64,000 nt of DNA from positions 1,116,001 to 1,180,000 of the forward strand of contig JACZZP010000015.1 in assembly GCA_015183035.1 (NCBI GenBank). The letters are read 5' to 3'. The DNA is from Meloidogyne chitwoodi (taxonomy: Eukaryota; Nematoda; Chromadorea; Rhabditida; Meloidogynidae). Below, piece by piece: positions 61,617 through 64,000 of this stretch. Position 1 is the stretch's first letter. Each line of letters opens with the position of its first letter. The translations under genes and the position numbers were made by a program. The notes under the pieces were generated by a model. The model did not search any database. It had not been told where the DNA came from and saw only the letters and a list, made by a program, of their open reading frames with translations.

Positions 61617-63127
61617 TTATGTTTGGTCAATACTTAAAGCTGTCAAAATATGTTGTCTTTTCATTTTCGAAACACTTTAAATTTATTATTATTTTAAATT
61701 AAAAAAAATAAAATAAAAGAATTACTCAAGTATAGAACTAATAAATTCAGCAGCATCAAAATCATCTTTTCCACAATTTTTTAAAAAAGAATGTCCTAAC
61801 AATTCTTTGTGTTTTGGTCTTTTTTGAAAGTCTTTTGTTAAGCTATTATAAAAATATTAATAAAAATAAATTTAAAAATAAACCAAAGTGAAATAAAATC
61901 ATGAAAATCATCAGAATAACCAAGTGACCGATCAACTGAAGGAGCTTGTTCTTGAATAACTTGTTTAAGTTGTTCAAAGGGTGTTTTCCATTTTCCATAA
62001 GGATGTTGACCACTAGCAATTTCAACCTTTAATTTTATAAAAATACCAAAAAAAAAAATAAAAAATTATTAAAATAATAATATTATAATACCAAAGTTAT
62101 TCCTAAACTCCAAACATCAGCCTGAACTCCATATGCATCCTTTGATTCACCTTCAATACGTTCAGGAGGCCTTTAAATTTTATTAAAATCCAAATATAAT
62201 AATTATTAAAAATAAATTACATATAAGGTTTACAACCAGCATTAATAGTTTTTGCAACAGAATTAGTTAAATGTCCAGAAATACCAAAATCACAAATTTT
62301 TACTTCACCATTCCTCTGCAATAAAATATTAGATGGTTTTACATCTAGAAATAAAAAATCAGTAAATTAAAAAAATCTATTAGCTAACCTCTATGAATTA
62401 AATTCATTTCCTCTTTCATAAAATTTAAACCCGCAACTACCTGGGTAAAAATATAATAATTTCAATTAATCAGAATTTTAAAATTTAAATATTAAAAAAT
62501 TACAGAATAAGCAACTCTTGCAATAAAAAATTCAGGAATTCGGCGGCCCATATCCACACAAAGACGATAAAATTTGTCCAAAGAAATATCCATAACCTCC
62601 ATACATATCCAAACATCACCTTCTCTGTACATTGCACCAAAAAAACGAACCATCTAAAATTGTAAAAGTTTGTGATTTTTTTGTTATTTCAGAAAATTAG
62701 CAAAAATAAGAAATGAAGCCAAAAATAAAAAATTAAATTTTTTTAATAATAAAGAAATATACTTGTTTACAACAACCACTTTTCATGCAAGCATCCAATT
62801 CGACAAACATTCGTTTTTGGCTTTCATCATTTATTGATGAATGAATTCTCTAAAAATAAAAAAATAAAAATCAATAAATAAAAAAACCTTAACAGCAAAT
62901 ATAAGATCGGTTGGCTTATGTCGCATTTCCTCTACAACGCCATAAGCGCCCCTTCCCAATTCAATGATCTTTTCTAGTTCATTTGCTGAAACAACAACTT
63001 CAGATCCATTATCAATTCTATTAAATAAAATATTTTAAATTTATTGTAAAATAAAAGACAACAACTTCATAACAAATTTATCATCTAAATTATCGGCCAT
63101 GCTTGGAGGTGGAGTTAAATCGGGCAT
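61617..63127 (-). CDS. sek-1: p38-pathway MAP kinase kinase (MKK3/6 type)
   Basis: Kinase domain opens [20 protein letters not shown] with [33 protein letters not shown], catalytic loop [24 protein letters not shown] and the activation segment [19 protein letters not shown], in which S and T are the MAP3K sites; this SxAKT motif is specific to MKK3/6-type kinases. [20 protein letters not shown] and [11 protein letters not shown] follow; the C terminus is [19 protein letters not shown]. The N terminus is only about 35 residues ([18 protein letters not shown]), and I see no basic p38-docking motif in it. SEK-1 acts between NSY-1 and PMK-1 in C. elegans immunity and stress response. Confidence 0.93.
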
Positions 63128-63483
63128 TTTTATTTCCAACTTTTTTATTTCTGTAAATTCTATAATTAAAAAATTTAAAAAATCTCAGATTAACTTCCAG
63201 TCAATGATGATTTCATCTCGTTAAATTAGTAGGTATGTAGAAAAATAAAAGAATAATGTAAAACAAATTAATTAATTAAATAGTAATTTAATTTTAGTAA
63301 ATTAAATAAATTTTTGGTGAAGTGAAATTTACCTTATTATGTAAATTGATATTTTTTGTAAAAATGGTCAGATTTCAAAATGAAAATAAAATACGTTTAA
63401 TATAAAGCAAAGTCTTTGATCTTTTTTACAATTTACTTTTTTCTACCTTTTTAATTTTTATTTTATAGAGTTTTTGAAGAATA
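63128..63483. promoter_or_regulatory. Bidirectional promoter region, MAPKK/CLPTM1
   Basis: 356 nt separate two divergent start codons. On the plus strand TTTTATAG at 63461-63468 is an acceptor-like site 15 nt before the CLPTM1 ATG and may be the trans-splice site. Confidence 0.45.
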
Positions 63484-64000
63484 ATGTCATCGGAAAATCA
63501 GCTTCAACAAAATGGAGATGTCACTCCAGTTGTAGTAGAGACGGCAGGAAATCTGGAACAACAGGTTTATTGTTTGATATTACAATTTATCGGCCCAAAT
63601 TTTTTCAAATTCTTAAAATTATTTATAAAAAATAAATTTTTATACATTTTGTTTAAGAATTTTCAACTTTGGCCTTTTCTAAAATCAATATTTACTCGGC
63701 TTTTAATTTTCTGGTTAATCTCATCGTTAATTCGTAATTTTTTCGGTTCAAAAAATAATGAATCTAATGAAAGCGGTGTTGATTATTCAAATAAGCAACA
63801 ATTCCACCCATCTTTTAATTTGTTTTCACAAAATCAACGATATCATTATTATATATATTTATCTTCACAGGTTTTTTAATTATATTTATTTAAACTTTGG
63901 ACATTTTCTAGGCAAACCTTTTTCCTTTATTTGATGACGAAAAATCCAAATCTTCTCTTATTTGGGAGCAACGTAATCTGTTCTATGGTGATTGGGAATC
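63484..64000 (+). CDS. CLPTM1: CLPTM1 homologue, 5' part
   Basis: Only the first exons lie in the window. Exon 1 encodes MSSENQLQQNGDVTPVVVET and ends EQQ at about 63564; an intron to about 63657 is inferred because the family sequence resumes with NFQLWPFLKSIFTRLLIFWL, matching the first membrane segment of CLPTM1. After another intron (about 63871-63911) comes ANLFPLFDDEKSKSSLIWEQ followed by RNLFYGDWES, matching the family's LFWEQ..LVYGDW. CLPTM1 is a multi-pass ER protein that in mammals controls GABA-A receptor trafficking. The gene runs off the right edge. Confidence 0.88.

Overview
The window is nuclear DNA from a nematode, most likely a plant-parasitic tylenchid of the root-knot (Meloidogyne) type. 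The base composition is extremely AT-rich, nearly all introns are about 40-100 nt, genes are packed on both strands with gaps of a few hundred bases, and several products match nematode orthologues (a protein disulfide isomerase ending in HTEL, a SEK-1-type MAPKK, HPK-1, a LAMMER kinase). The genus is an inference from composition and gene structure. Products were read by joining exons by eye at GT/AG sites, so exon edges are reliable only where the reading frame and the family agree.

Layout. 1-2200: a 1.2 kb non-autonomous hAT-like element with a perfect 8-bp target duplication and a second element nested inside it. 2202-12077: an unknown type I membrane protein (-), a LITAF-domain protein (+), then a minus-strand run of a BTB-like protein, an ICT1/mL62 mitochondrial peptidyl-tRNA hydrolase and a zinc transporter; the last two are close enough to be an operon. 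14343-24637: an Ig/FN3 adhesion protein (+), RhoGDI (-), a KIAA0930/DUF2045 protein (+), and two splicing-related genes in tandem, AKAP17A-like and NSRP1/ccdc-55 (+). 24874-26716: a head-to-head pair of related, previously unnamed membrane proteins with an NPDY tail motif. 27340-36262: TOM1, a GT31 glycosyltransferase, CutA and the AP-1/2 beta-adaptin, all minus. 36562-36702: a MITE with long perfect terminal inverted repeats. 37771-42626: a CLK/LAMMER kinase flanked by two distantly related small cysteine proteins. 43562-53790: PDI, a D-amino-acid oxidase family enzyme and HIPK, all minus. 55023-63127: Q-rich TAF12, a divergent HPS1/GLO-3-like longin protein and a p38-pathway MAPKK, all minus. 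63484 to the edge: CLPTM1 (+), cut by the window.

Most genes are conserved housekeeping, trafficking, splicing and signalling genes. The least explained parts are the NPDY-tail pair, the small cysteine-protein pair, the GGQ-to-GGS change in the ICT1 homologue, the unknown membrane protein at 2.2-3.8 kb, and the nested or GC-rich transposon remnants.
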